Below are positions 1 through 9,200 of a stretch of 64,000 nt of DNA, piece by piece. A program made the translations under genes and the position numbers. The notes under the pieces were generated by a model, which had not been told where the DNA came from, did not search any database, and saw nothing but the letters and a program-made list of their open reading frames with translations. Position 1 is the stretch's first letter. Each line of letters begins with the position of its first letter. Source of the stretch: Chlamydia crocodili (lineage in GTDB: Bacteria; Chlamydiota; Chlamydiia; Chlamydiales; Chlamydiaceae); the NCBI RefSeq assembly GCF_018343815.1, contig NZ_CP060791.1, positions 886,113-950,112 on the forward strand, written 5' to 3'.

Positions 1-591
1 AGATTGATTGTCTGTAAAATTAGCAGTTCCGGTGACGCCTGTTAACGAGAAGGCTTTACAATTGATTGCTCCACCGTTTTCTTTAGATTGGTTCTTTTGA
101 AATAGAACATTGAAAGTATTTTCAAATTTTACTTCTCCTACAGATTTAATAGCTCCTGCTGCTTGTATAGCTGATTTCTGTGATGGTGGACAGTAGGAAC
201 ATGAGAAAGAAGAAAATCCTGAAATAAGGAGAGTTTTTTCAGCTGTTACATCAATAGCAGCAGGTTTTGGATTTCCAGTATCAGTAGTAATATTCTCAAA
301 GCATAATTTACGCCAATTACCTATAAATGTCAGATCTCCCGCAGTCTGGGTGAAACAACTAGTTGTTAGAGGAGTTCCTTTCCCTGCATAGGCAATACAA
401 ATATCTCCACTACATCTATAGATAGTTCCCTCATTATTGGATGTAGATCGTGTTGTGAATGTTGCATTCGTGCCATCGTTTCCGTTGAAACTATTTTCGG
501 AAGTTAAGATTTCTTCTGTTGCTGCGGAGAAGCATAAAGAGGTCGAGGCTATCAACCCAGAGGATAAGAACCAACAAACTGGATATTTCAT
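1..591 (-). CDS. Polymorphic outer membrane protein (Pmp), N-terminal part, runs off window
   Basis: The reading frame is open from an ATG at 591 down to base 1 (197 codons), so the gene continues beyond the left edge. It begins with a signal peptide (MKYPVCWFLSSGLIASTSL) nearly identical to that of the next Pmp upstream. It then shows Pmp passenger features: a Cys pair near CSGDICIA, a TAGDLTFIGN strand, FQKN and FTDN (FxxN type) and GGAINC (GGAI type). Pmps are type V autotransporters whose beta-helix passenger is exposed on the chlamydial surface as an adhesin; the barrel of this one lies outside the window. It sits directly downstream of, and on the same strand as, the phase-off pmp, and looks like a recent tandem duplicate of it. 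The family is certain; which Pmp number it is cannot be told here. Confidence 0.9.
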   Translation of the reverse strand, partial: MKYPVCWFLSSGLIASTSLCFSAATEEILTSENSFNGNDGTNATFTTRSTSNNEGTIYRCSGDICIAYAGKGTPLTTSCFTQTAGDLTFIGNWRKLCFENITTDTGNPKPAAIDVTAEKTLLISGFSSFSCSYCPPSQKSAIQAAGAIKSVGEVKFENTFNVLFQKNQSKENGGAINCKAFSLTGVTGTANFTDNQS

Positions 592-630
592 ATTTTTAGA
601 TCATAGATAGGTTTAGATAGACTAAAACCA

Positions 631-670
631 TCATAAAAAATTTTAAAAGTCAATGATATTGAAAGAGTTG
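631..670. repeat. Duplicated pmp upstream module, copy 1
   Basis: This 40-base block upstream of the pmp at 591 matches 3271-3310, upstream of the pmp at 3232, at about 32 of 40 positions by eye. Both blocks contain TTGACTTTTAA on the minus strand and both lie between a pmp start and the GC-rich hairpin ending the previous pmp. This indicates duplication of a whole pmp unit with its spacer. Confidence 0.6.
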
Positions 671-699
671 GTAGGCCCTGCCCCGTGGTGGGGGCAGGG
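669..699 (-). terminator. Hairpin terminator after the phase-variable pmp
   Basis: A 9-bp GC-rich stem (CCCTGCCCC paired with GGGGCAGGG, arms 676-684 and 691-699) lies 15 bases past the stop of the 714-3232 pmp. The bases after it on the minus strand are not a clean T run, so it may be an imperfect terminator. An almost identical hairpin follows the next pmp at 3322-3343. Confidence 0.5.
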
Positions 700-713
700 G
701 AGGTGGAGGTGAG

Positions 714-3232
714 TTAGAACTGGATTTTAGATCCGAGATCTATATTATAGGTTCTGGAAGAGCCTCTGAGCTCGAAACCGAACTGACTAAAGATTTCAAA
801 GTTTGGACTGAAAGATAAGTAATTTCCAGCACGGACAATGAAGGCTTGTCTAGCTAAGTTTGTCGCTTTAGTTAACCAAACAGCTGTAGTTGGGCTAACT
901 AGCAGAGACGTCGTACAGTCAGGATTGCTTCTTGCAATGTCTGGTGAGTAGGCCAGAGTTAAATTATAAGAAGCACTATCGTTCGCAGAAAATCTTTCGA
1001 ACTTAACTCCAATAGGCATGGAGAGATTCGTAAGATTACTGCTCTCAAAGTATCTTCCTTCAGTACTGCTATTTTCTTTAAAGTCTTCTTGGTGAGCATG
1101 AACAAGCTGGAACTTCAAGAATGGAGAATACATATCGAATAGGGTAGAGTATTGAGACTCGATAGGCACAACAGCGCCAAGTTCTAATCCGAAACAATCG
1201 TTACCCCAATCACCCTTGATCTCTGAGTAGACGACGTTTTGCGGAGCGTATTTTTTAGTCATATTCGTTTTCATATCATTAGAAGTATGACTGTAGGTGA
1301 GTTGTGCATTAAGGACTAACGGAGCTTGCGCACCGATAGTATTTTGTAGCAGTCTATCCCAAGCGCTCCAGAAGGAAGTATGCTGATAGTAGATAGAGCC
1401 TGCATAGATATTGGAGCTATTTTTAGATGCTAAGTAATCTTTATCTTTTCCAAACAACTGACAGAAAGCAGCGCTGAAGATATCTTCGGAGGGTGTTTGA
1501 GCAAAGGCTCCCAAGAGATACCCGACACTATTGTGACGAAACTTACGTTTTGTTTCTGTACCGCTTTTGTGTAAGAAGTTAGCCAATCCTGATACCCAGA
1601 AGCCTCTCTGATAGTCAGCACCGTTGACGCTAACATCCATAAGATTCTGAATAGCGCGTACATCCGAGGAAGACCCCCATAATGTATTAGGAACTAGTGG
1701 ACCTTGACGCTCCGGATTGGGGAGATAGCCAGTTTGTTTCCAATCGAATGTGGCTGTTTGTGTGGCAGTGGTTGATCCTTGTTTCCAAGTTGTTGTCCAG
1801 TCCCCTTGATAGCCATAATGTGAAGGTGGGACATAGTTAGTTAGATTGTTTGTTGGTTTTGTGGCTGTTCCAGAACCGTTTGCTTTAGCTTCTATTGCCG
1901 AAAAGGATTGTGTTGTGGAAAAGATAGGATATTCGTAGCCGTTTCCGTCAGAATCGACTAGATTAATAGATTGGATTGTAACATTTTTGTCGGTTGTACC
2001 GGCTGAAATTTGTGCTGGTGAAGGGATACCCCCCCCCCCCCCAATGAGGCGGTATTGATGACGAGATCGGTTAGCGTGATATCTTCTCCTGAAGTGCTTG
2101 TAGCCTGTAGGTTAGTACCCAAATCCATCACTACAGTCCCACCCGTTTGTGTGAAGGATTTAGCTTCTAAAGTTACACCATCTTTAAGAACTAATGAGCC
2201 CGAGCCTATTTTTACTTTTTGTTTGAAGGTGGATTTGAGATTGTCCGCAACTTGTCTTTCTTCTTTAGTTAAACGTTCTCCAGAAAAGACAATTTGACCT
2301 GTATAATTAATAGAGTTTTCGGTTTTATTAATTTCTATTTCAGAATTAGCATCGCCATTAGAAATAGGATCATAGAAGAAAATACCAAAACCTTCTTTGG
2401 CATTTAATTTCATGAATTTTCCACCAGTACCTAGATCTATGGAATTTCTGACCGTTTTCGCACTATTCCCAGTTGTTATTATTTTGTTTCCATCGAAAAT
2501 AATATCTCCGAGAGCAGCATTTAAACTACATTCACTACTTGAGTCATTTAAACAGATGGCACCACCCTTTGGATCACTATCTTTAGAAACTGAATTATTA
2601 GAAAATAAAGTAAGGCCTTCCGCAGTTAGTGTTAGCTTTTTTGTATAAATAGCTCCACCACTAGTTGAAGATGAATTTTCAGAGAAAATTAGTTTTCTAT
2701 TTCCTTCAAATATTAATTCTTCACCGCAATTAATAGCTCCACCGCTATCTGTTGAACAATTTCTATTAAATAATATGTCGGAATTACTGCTAAAAGTTGA
2801 ATTTCCTACAATTTTAATAGCACCTTTTCCATTCGATCCTGGAGGGCAGAAAGAGCATGAAAATAATGAAAAATTATTAACAGATAATTTTTTGTTTGAC
2901 GCGCTTGCATCAATAGCAGCTGGCTTAGACGTCGTGTTGATGCCTTCGAAACAAAGGGAATAGCCGTTTCCTATGAATAGGAGGTCGCCTGCGCTCTGGG
3001 TGAAGCAACTGCTTGTTAGAGCTGAGGAATTGCCTGCATTAGCAATGCACACGTTGCCTTCACAGGTGTAGGTTGTACTTGTTGAATTGCTTGAGGTTTT
3101 CGGCGTAAATGTTCCATTTCCATTATAACTATCTGCAGGGGTCAAAGTTTGACTTTCTCCTTGAGCGAAGCTCAATGAGGTCGAGGCGATTAACCCCGAA
3201 GATATTAAGAACCAGTAAACTGGGTGTTTCAT
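714..3232 (-). CDS. Phase-variable Pmp autotransporter, frameshifted (OFF) at a G14 tract
   Basis: The gene starts at ATG 3232 with a signal peptide (MKHPVYWFLISSGLIASTS) followed by a Pmp passenger (GGAINC, GGAIYT, GGAICL, FNRN, FEGN, FSEN, FSNN, FDGN). Translation reaches a run of 14 G (coding strand, 2042-2029), passes through TSLGGGG-like residues, slips into the wrong frame and stops at 1958 after 424 residues. The Pmp middle domain (HYGYQGDW, TGYLPNPERQGPLVPNTLWG) and beta-barrel (ending in Phe at 714) continue openly in a different frame from the tract to the stop. A tract of 15 G or 12 G would join them into one protein of 839 or 838 residues. As read, the product lacks the barrel and should not be surface-displayed. 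Homopolymer-driven pmp switching is known for chlamydial pmp genes such as C. pneumoniae pmp10; here it is inferred from the sequence. Confidence 0.88.
2029..2042. repeat. Poly-C/poly-G homopolymer (14 nt), phase-variation switch
   Basis: Fourteen consecutive C on the plus strand (G on the pmp coding strand) lie inside an otherwise continuous pmp. Downstream bases are open in the frame reached with 12 or 15 residues, not 14. Such a tract slips during replication, turning the gene on or off. Confidence 0.93.
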
Positions 3233-3270
3233 ATTTCATGCTCTGGGTGAATTGAGATAGTATTAACCGA

Positions 3271-3310
3271 TCATAAAAATAATTAAAAGTCAAGGGGATT
3301 GAGAGTGTTG
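3271..3310. repeat. Duplicated pmp upstream module, copy 2
   Basis: Counterpart of 631-670. It lies about 40-80 bases upstream of the pmp ATG at 3232 and contains the same TTGACTTTTAA block on the minus strand, a possible -35 element. I do not see a well-spaced -10 hexamer common to both copies. Confidence 0.6.
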
Positions 3311-3321
3311 AAAAGAAGAAG

Positions 3322-3343
3322 CCCTGCCCAGGTATGGGCAGGG
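3322..3343 (-). terminator. Hairpin terminator after pmp 3353-6133
   Basis: A 9-bp stem (CCCTGCCCA with TGGGCAGGG) and a 4-base loop directly follow the stop on the minus strand. It is trailed by CTTCTTCTTTTC, a broken T run. This fits a rho-independent terminator. Confidence 0.65.
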
Positions 3344-3352
3344 GGGTGCTTT

Positions 3353-6133
3353 TTAGAAAGAGACTTTAGCTCCAAGATCTACGTTATAGTTTCTTGAAGA
3401 GCTTCGCAATTCGAAACCAAATTGACTGAACATCTCAAATCCAGATGTTAAGGCGATATGGTTACCTGCACGAACTATGAAAGCTTGTCTAGCAAGATTC
3501 GTAGCTGTTGTTAACCAAGTAACGTCATTAATAGCTAATCCTGTTATACAGCTTGGGTTATGACGATATACATCGGGTACATACACGAATGTAAGATCGT
3601 AAGCTGTTCTTTCTCCATAGACAAGCTTCTCAAACTTTATACCGATAGGTACGGAAATATTGAGAAGATCACTACTTTCAAAGACACGACCTTCGCTTGT
3701 AGGTTCTTTGAAATCTTCTTGATGAGCATAGACAACTTGCAATTTTGCAAATGGTGCATAGCTATCAAAGAAAGAAGAACTAAATATGGGAATGGGCACG
3801 CTAGTAGATAACGCTACGCCAACAGTATCATTACCCCAAGAGCCTTTAACTTCAGGATAGTCTGTATAGGTAGTTGTCATATTATTGCCGGAGTGACAAT
3901 AGGTAATTTGAGCATCTAAGAAAATAGGGATTTCTTTAGAGAATCCTGAACAACAAGTGTTTGGTCCATTAAATAGTCTTGTTAGATCATCAAACTTACT
4001 TACATGTTGATAATAGATAGAACCTGCATAGATATTCGCAGCATTTTTTGCTACAAGATAGTCCTTATCTTTTCCAAATAGCTGACAGAAAGCTACGCTA
4101 AGAGTATCTTCCTTAGAGGTGTTTGTTGTTGCACCTAGTACATATCCGGAGCTGATATGACGGAATTTACGATTTGCCGCACTTTGATCTCTATGGAAGA
4201 AATTTCCCACTCCAGAAACCCAAAGACCACGACGTGTCTCTAATATGCTATCTACGCTACGTTCCATTACGTCCTGAATAGAACGTACATCCATGAAGGA
4301 TCCCCAAAGACTATTTAATACTAAGGGAGCACGACGCTCAGGATTTGGAATGTATCCTGTTTTATTCCATTTAAAAACTGCTGTTTGCGTTTTAGGATTT
4401 GATGTAGTGTCTTTTACCCAAGCAACGGACCAGTTCCCTTGATAACCATAATGTCTTTCAGGAGTTCCTACAGTAGTGCTAGGTACGTTTGTTGTTGTTA
4501 CAGCTCCTTTTGCAGAAAGTTGTATTCCTTGAAGAGATAACGCTTCATTTAGCTTATGATCTTCATAAAACTTCCCGGTAGGATCGATAACACCAATAGC
4601 CCCTGACAAAGTTACATTTTTAGCATTTGCATCTGCGACAACTACGGCTAATTTTTTTCCATCCAAAGAATTTGGATTGATGGCTAAGTTTGTCAAGGTG
4701 ACGTCTTCTGTTTTCGCGGATAGCTTTGTTCCTGTATCCATGAGAATTCGAGAACCCGCTGTTTGCGAAACAGTTTTTGCTTCTACTTCAACACCATTTC
4801 TTAAAATCAGCTCACCAGCTGCTAATGTAATAGGCTGTGTGAATATAGTCTTTAAGTTGTCGGCAACAGCAGCTTCTTCTTGAGTATGCTTTTCTCCAGA
4901 AAAGATAATTCTACCATTGTAGACTTTATCACCTTCAGCTTTGTTTAAAGTGAGAAGATCAGCAGCAGTGCCTTCAACAACTACAGGATCGTAGAAGGTA
5001 ATAGTTTTCCCGGAAGCAGCACGTAGATTTATGAATTTTCCATTGCCCTCAATGTTAATTGCGTTTCTTTTTATCGTAGCATTATTTGCTGTAGAGGTGA
5101 GGTTATTTTCAAAGGTAATATCCCCATGTTCAGCTGTTATACTACATTCTCCGTTAGCAGCAATACCAATAGCCCCACCTTTAGGTGATGCATTGGTAGC
5201 TTTGTTATTTGCAAATAACGTAGGACCACCAGAAGTTAGATAGAGCTTATCTGCATAAATAGCCCCGCCTTTTGCTGCAGAAGTATTTTCCTTAAAAATT
5301 AAGACTTTGTTATCTCTTATAGTAAGGGTCGGTGTCGAACCTGTTTTGCTACAATGGATAGCACCACCGCAACCATCTGTTGTTCCAGTAACAGCATTGT
5401 TGTTAAAAACAACAGAGCTGTTTTCTGCAATAGTCGTATTGCCTTCTGCATATACTGCTCCTCCGGAATTAACAGCAGTATTTCCAGAAAATACGATTTT
5501 TCCTTGGTTGTCTGAGATGTTAGTAACTCCCGTAGCAGCAATCGCACCACCTTTTTTCGCAGTCGTGTTGGTGGTGAAGCTAATTTCCTTGCTCGAGCCG
5601 GTTAGAGAAAAAGCTTTGCAAGAAATAGCTCCACCATCTTCAGCGGATTGGTTCTGATCAAAAAGAACACTAGTATTATTTGCTAAGTTTAATGCTCCTC
5701 CGGATTTCACAGCTCCTTTCCCAGTATTTACCGTAGCCTCTGGGCATTTTGTGAAACTTAGCTTAGAGAAATCTGTTAGAGTAAGGACTTTATCTGCAGT
5801 AGAAACGTTAATCCCTCCGGGGTTTGCTCCAGAGTTTACGTTTTCTATGGATAGGCTATGTCCGTTTCCTTTGAAAGTTAGATCAGCTGCAGTTTGAACA
5901 AAAGCAGCGGAAGCAAGAGCTGCTGTTTGTCCTGCATCTACAATAGAAATATCACTCTCAACGTTATAAGTAGTTCCTCCCGCAGTGCTTGTAGATTGCG
6001 GACTGAATGCTCCATTTGCATCGAGAATAGATTCTTGAGTTAAAGCCACTTCCGCATGCAATTGCGAGAAGTGAAAAGATAATGGTATCGTCAGGGTTGA
6101 CGATATTAAAATCTTATATAAAGAAGGCCTCAT
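3353..6133 (-). CDS. Polymorphic outer membrane protein, PmpG-type, intact
   Basis: A complete Pmp autotransporter of 926 residues. I start it at the ATG at 6133 (MRPSLYKILISS); the frame also has a GTG three codons upstream, but the ATG gives a compact signal peptide ending near QLHA. The passenger has at least five GGAI and one GGAV motif and several FxxN motifs (FDQN, FTTN, FSGN, FNNN, FANN, FENN). The middle domain contains HYGYQGNW and TGYIPNPERRAPLVLNSLWG, and the C-terminal beta-barrel ends in Phe (DLGAKVSF) as outer membrane proteins do. It should be exported by Sec, insert its barrel in the outer membrane and display the beta-helix for adhesion. It has no long homopolymer, so it is probably expressed constitutively, from the promoter at 6172-6200. 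Confidence 0.95.
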   Translation of the reverse strand: MRPSLYKILISSTLTIPLSFHFSQLHAEVALTQESILDANGAFSPQSTSTAGGTTYNVESDISIVDAGQTAALASAAFVQTAADLTFKGNGHSLSIENVNSGANPGGINVSTADKVLTLTDFSKLSFTKCPEATVNTGKGAVKSGGALNLANNTSVLFDQNQSAEDGGAISCKAFSLTGSSKEISFTTNTTAKKGGAIAATGVTNISDNQGKIVFSGNTAVNSGGAVYAEGNTTIAENSSVVFNNNAVTGTTDGCGGAIHCSKTGSTPTLTIRDNKVLIFKENTSAAKGGAIYADKLYLTSGGPTLFANNKATNASPKGGAIGIAANGECSITAEHGDITFENNLTSTANNATIKRNAINIEGNGKFINLRAASGKTITFYDPVVVEGTAADLLTLNKAEGDKVYNGRIIFSGEKHTQEEAAVADNLKTIFTQPITLAAGELILRNGVEVEAKTVSQTAGSRILMDTGTKLSAKTEDVTLTNLAINPNSLDGKKLAVVVADANAKNVTLSGAIGVIDPTGKFYEDHKLNEALSLQGIQLSAKGAVTTTNVPSTTVGTPERHYGYQGNWSVAWVKDTTSNPKTQTAVFKWNKTGYIPNPERRAPLVLNSLWGSFMDVRSIQDVMERSVDSILETRRGLWVSGVGNFFHRDQSAANRKFRHISSGYVLGATTNTSKEDTLSVAFCQLFGKDKDYLVAKNAANIYAGSIYYQHVSKFDDLTRLFNGPNTCCSGFSKEIPIFLDAQITYCHSGNNMTTTYTDYPEVKGSWGNDTVGVALSTSVPIPIFSSSFFDSYAPFAKLQVVYAHQEDFKEPTSEGRVFESSDLLNISVPIGIKFEKLVYGERTAYDLTFVYVPDVYRHNPSCITGLAINDVTWLTTATNLARQAFIVRAGNHIALTSGFEMFSQFGFELRSSSRNYNVDLGAKVSF

Positions 6134-6171
6134 TTTATACACTTGTGGTGAAATGAAAAAAACAGTTTCGT

Positions 6172-6200
6172 TAAATACTCATTAGTACAAAAGAAAGCAA
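6172..6200 (-). promoter_or_regulatory. Putative sigma66 promoter of pmp 3353-6133
   Basis: On the minus strand TTGCTT (6200-6195) and TATTTA (6177-6172) are separated by 17 bases, about 40 bases upstream of the chosen ATG. The match to the main chlamydial sigma consensus is fair. Inferred from sequence only. Confidence 0.4.
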
Positions 6201-6276
6201 GTCTAATACAGAAAAGACTTGACATGTTTTATTCATTTCTGATAAGAGGCCCGGTCGTTTCAGAGAGAGCGGGGTT

Positions 6277-9200
6277 TTAGAATTTGTACCTACCTCCTAG
6301 GTCAAGGTTGTAATTTCTAGAAGATTCGCGTAGTTCGAAAGCTCCATGACAGAAGACCTCGAAACTATCTGTTAAATGGTGATGATTACAGCCATCAATT
6401 ATTAAAGCTTGTCTAGCTAAGTTTGTTGCTCCTGTAGACCACCCAGTATCTGTAGAGGGTAGGAATACTTTAGATTTTGGAGCATCACGATAGATATCAG
6501 GCTGATAGATAAGGCTGATATTATAAATGTTATATTTGTTTGTTTTCTCAAACTTCATACCAATAGGGAGGGAAATATTTACAAAGTGAGCACTTTGGAA
6601 ATTCCTATTTGCATCTCCTCCTTTAGTTTCTTTGAAGTCTTCTTGTTGTACGAAGACAACATGAAGTTTCATGAATGGAGAGAACTCTTCAATAAATGGA
6701 TTATCAATAACTATAGGAAGATAGCTTCCTAGTTCTCCAGCTACGCAGTGGTTATTCCATTTACCTTTTGATGAAGGATCGGGAGTGTGTTTTGTAGTCA
6801 TAGAGTTATGACTTAAACTGTAGCTAAGTTGAGCATCAAAGATTACAGGCATTTGCTCAGGGAGTTTGTTAAGGATAGAACCTTTCTTATTCGAGAGCTT
6901 GTAGTGATTGATTAGCTTTTCACGTTTCGTATGGATAGATGCTGCATAGATATGCGATCTAGTTTTTGCAAGATGGTAATCTTTAGATTTACCAAACATC
7001 TGACAGAAAGCAATATCAATAACCCTATCAGTGATCGGTTGTGTGCTTGCGCCCACAACATATCCCGAACTAATATGACGAAACCCTTTCTGTACTTTCA
7101 TGGAGTCTCTATGGAAGAAGTTAGAGATTCCTGAAATCCATATACCCTTATGGAAGTCTTCGCCTTGGGTGCTAACTTCAACAAGTTGTTGAATAGCACG
7201 AATATCAATAGCAGAACACCATAAGCTGTTAGGCACTAAAGTTGCACGGCGATTTGGAGTGGGTGTGTAACCTGTGGATATCCATTGAAGTTCAAAGGAG
7301 ACTTTACCACTAGCATCTTTAACTTCCTTAACTTCCCACTTTCCTTGATAACCAACATTAGAGCTCGTAGAACCTTGAGGGATCATATTGAAACCTTCAG
7401 TATTTACTTTGCCTCCAGTAGTTGTTGAAATATCTAAGATATTTGCTGAGAAGTTTTTGTTTAACATCGGATTATCGTAGAAATTCTGACTGCTATCTTG
7501 GAATTTCAAATCTCCTGTCAAAGTAACATTTCCTGTTCCAGTAGCGGCAAGAGTGATAACTTTTCCTCCACTCAGAGAATCTAAATTAACAGCAAGATTA
7601 GTAATTGTAATTGACCCGTCTGGATTTTGTACTTGTGAGTTAGATACAGCAGGCGCAGATGCAGAAGGACCTCTTGGTTTAAAGTTGATTAAAGAGGAGG
7701 CTACTAAATCAGATATAATTTTAAGGTCTGATTTAGAGGACGCATTTACAACAGGAACTACATTATTAGGAACTGTTGGTACTGAAGCAGCCTTAGAACT
7801 AGGATTTGAAACAGCTGGAACATTTGTTATAATTGATGTTCCACCATCCATAATGATCAAAGAACCATCTTTCTGTACAAAAGAGTCTACAAGAAGACCA
7901 GCTCCACTTCTTAAAACAAGAGTTCCTGCTTCAAGAGATACATCAGTATTAATAACGCTCATTGCATTCAATGGATTTTTAGCATCTTCGGCTGAGAGTT
8001 TTTCTCCAGAGAAGACAATAGTACCATTGTAAGTGGCTTGTTTTGTTTCTCCAGAAACAGGAGCTTCTTTTAATGCTGGTTCCTGTGCATCAGGAGCATT
8101 GATTTTTAGAGGAGTTTTAGGTGTTGCAGCTTGAGCTGCTCCAGCAGCAGTAACTGCGGCAGCTCTTATTCCATAAGCTCCAGTCGGGCCTGCAGGTCCT
8201 GATGATCCAGACGATCCTGCGCTAGCAGCAGCTGGTTTGGTAGTTGTAATAGGATCATAGAAGAAAATCGTTTGCCCAGTTCCAGCACGTAATTGTGAAA
8301 TTGTCGCTCCACTACCTAAATGAATAGCATTGTGGGAGGGTTTTTGAGGTTGATTTTGATCTGCCTTAGCTTTAGCATCTACTTGAGCATTAGCAAAAGT
8401 TGCAAACGCAGCTACAATTTTTCCATCCTCAGGTTGAACAGCATTTGCCTGAGGAGCATCAGCTTGACCATTACTAGAGACTGGTCTAGCGACTGCAGAA
8501 TCTGCGGCTCCTGCTTGTGGTTTGGCAGGAATAGTGATTGGGTCAGCTGTTGTAACTGTATTGCCTTGGAAAGTAATTGATCCTGTAGCAGCAGTAATGC
8601 GGATATCTCCACCATCAGTAATGAAGATAGCTCCACCTTTTCCGGAAGAGTTATTAGAGAAGGTGATATCGCCACCAGAAGATAGAACTAATTTCTTAGT
8701 ATGAATAGCTCCACCACTAACAGTAGAGGAATTATTATCAAATGTAACAGTAGTATTTCCTGAGATGGTTACACATGGATCAGCGGCTGCAGCGGCATCC
8801 GCTTGTTTCTCAACTTTAGGAGCCGGACTATCTGCTGATAACGATACAGCTCTTATAGAAGGAAGGACTCCTTCTGTGGCAGCGGCAACAACTTTTTCTG
8901 GAGCTTTAGCAGCGGGAACAGAGGCATCACCAGCTAAACAATGAATGGCTCCACCGGTACCTGTCGCTGGTGTTTGAGCTTGATTTGAAACAACTGCTGC
9001 AGCTTTTCCTTCAGGTGATTCCGTAGGTGACGGAACAACTTCGGCTTTATTTCCGGAAAAGACGACTGTTTTGTTTCCAGCGATATCGAAATTTCCAGTA
9101 ACAGATACAGCACCACCTTGTTCTTTAGCATTGTTATTTGAGAAGGTACATATTCCCGTATTATTTTCTATTGTTGCTGAACCACCGTCAACATTAATAG

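Noticed and set aside
1430-1663. A 77-codon minus-strand frame inside the phase-off pmp
   Set aside because: It overlaps the genuine barrel frame and has no independent support; the barrel frame continues far upstream.
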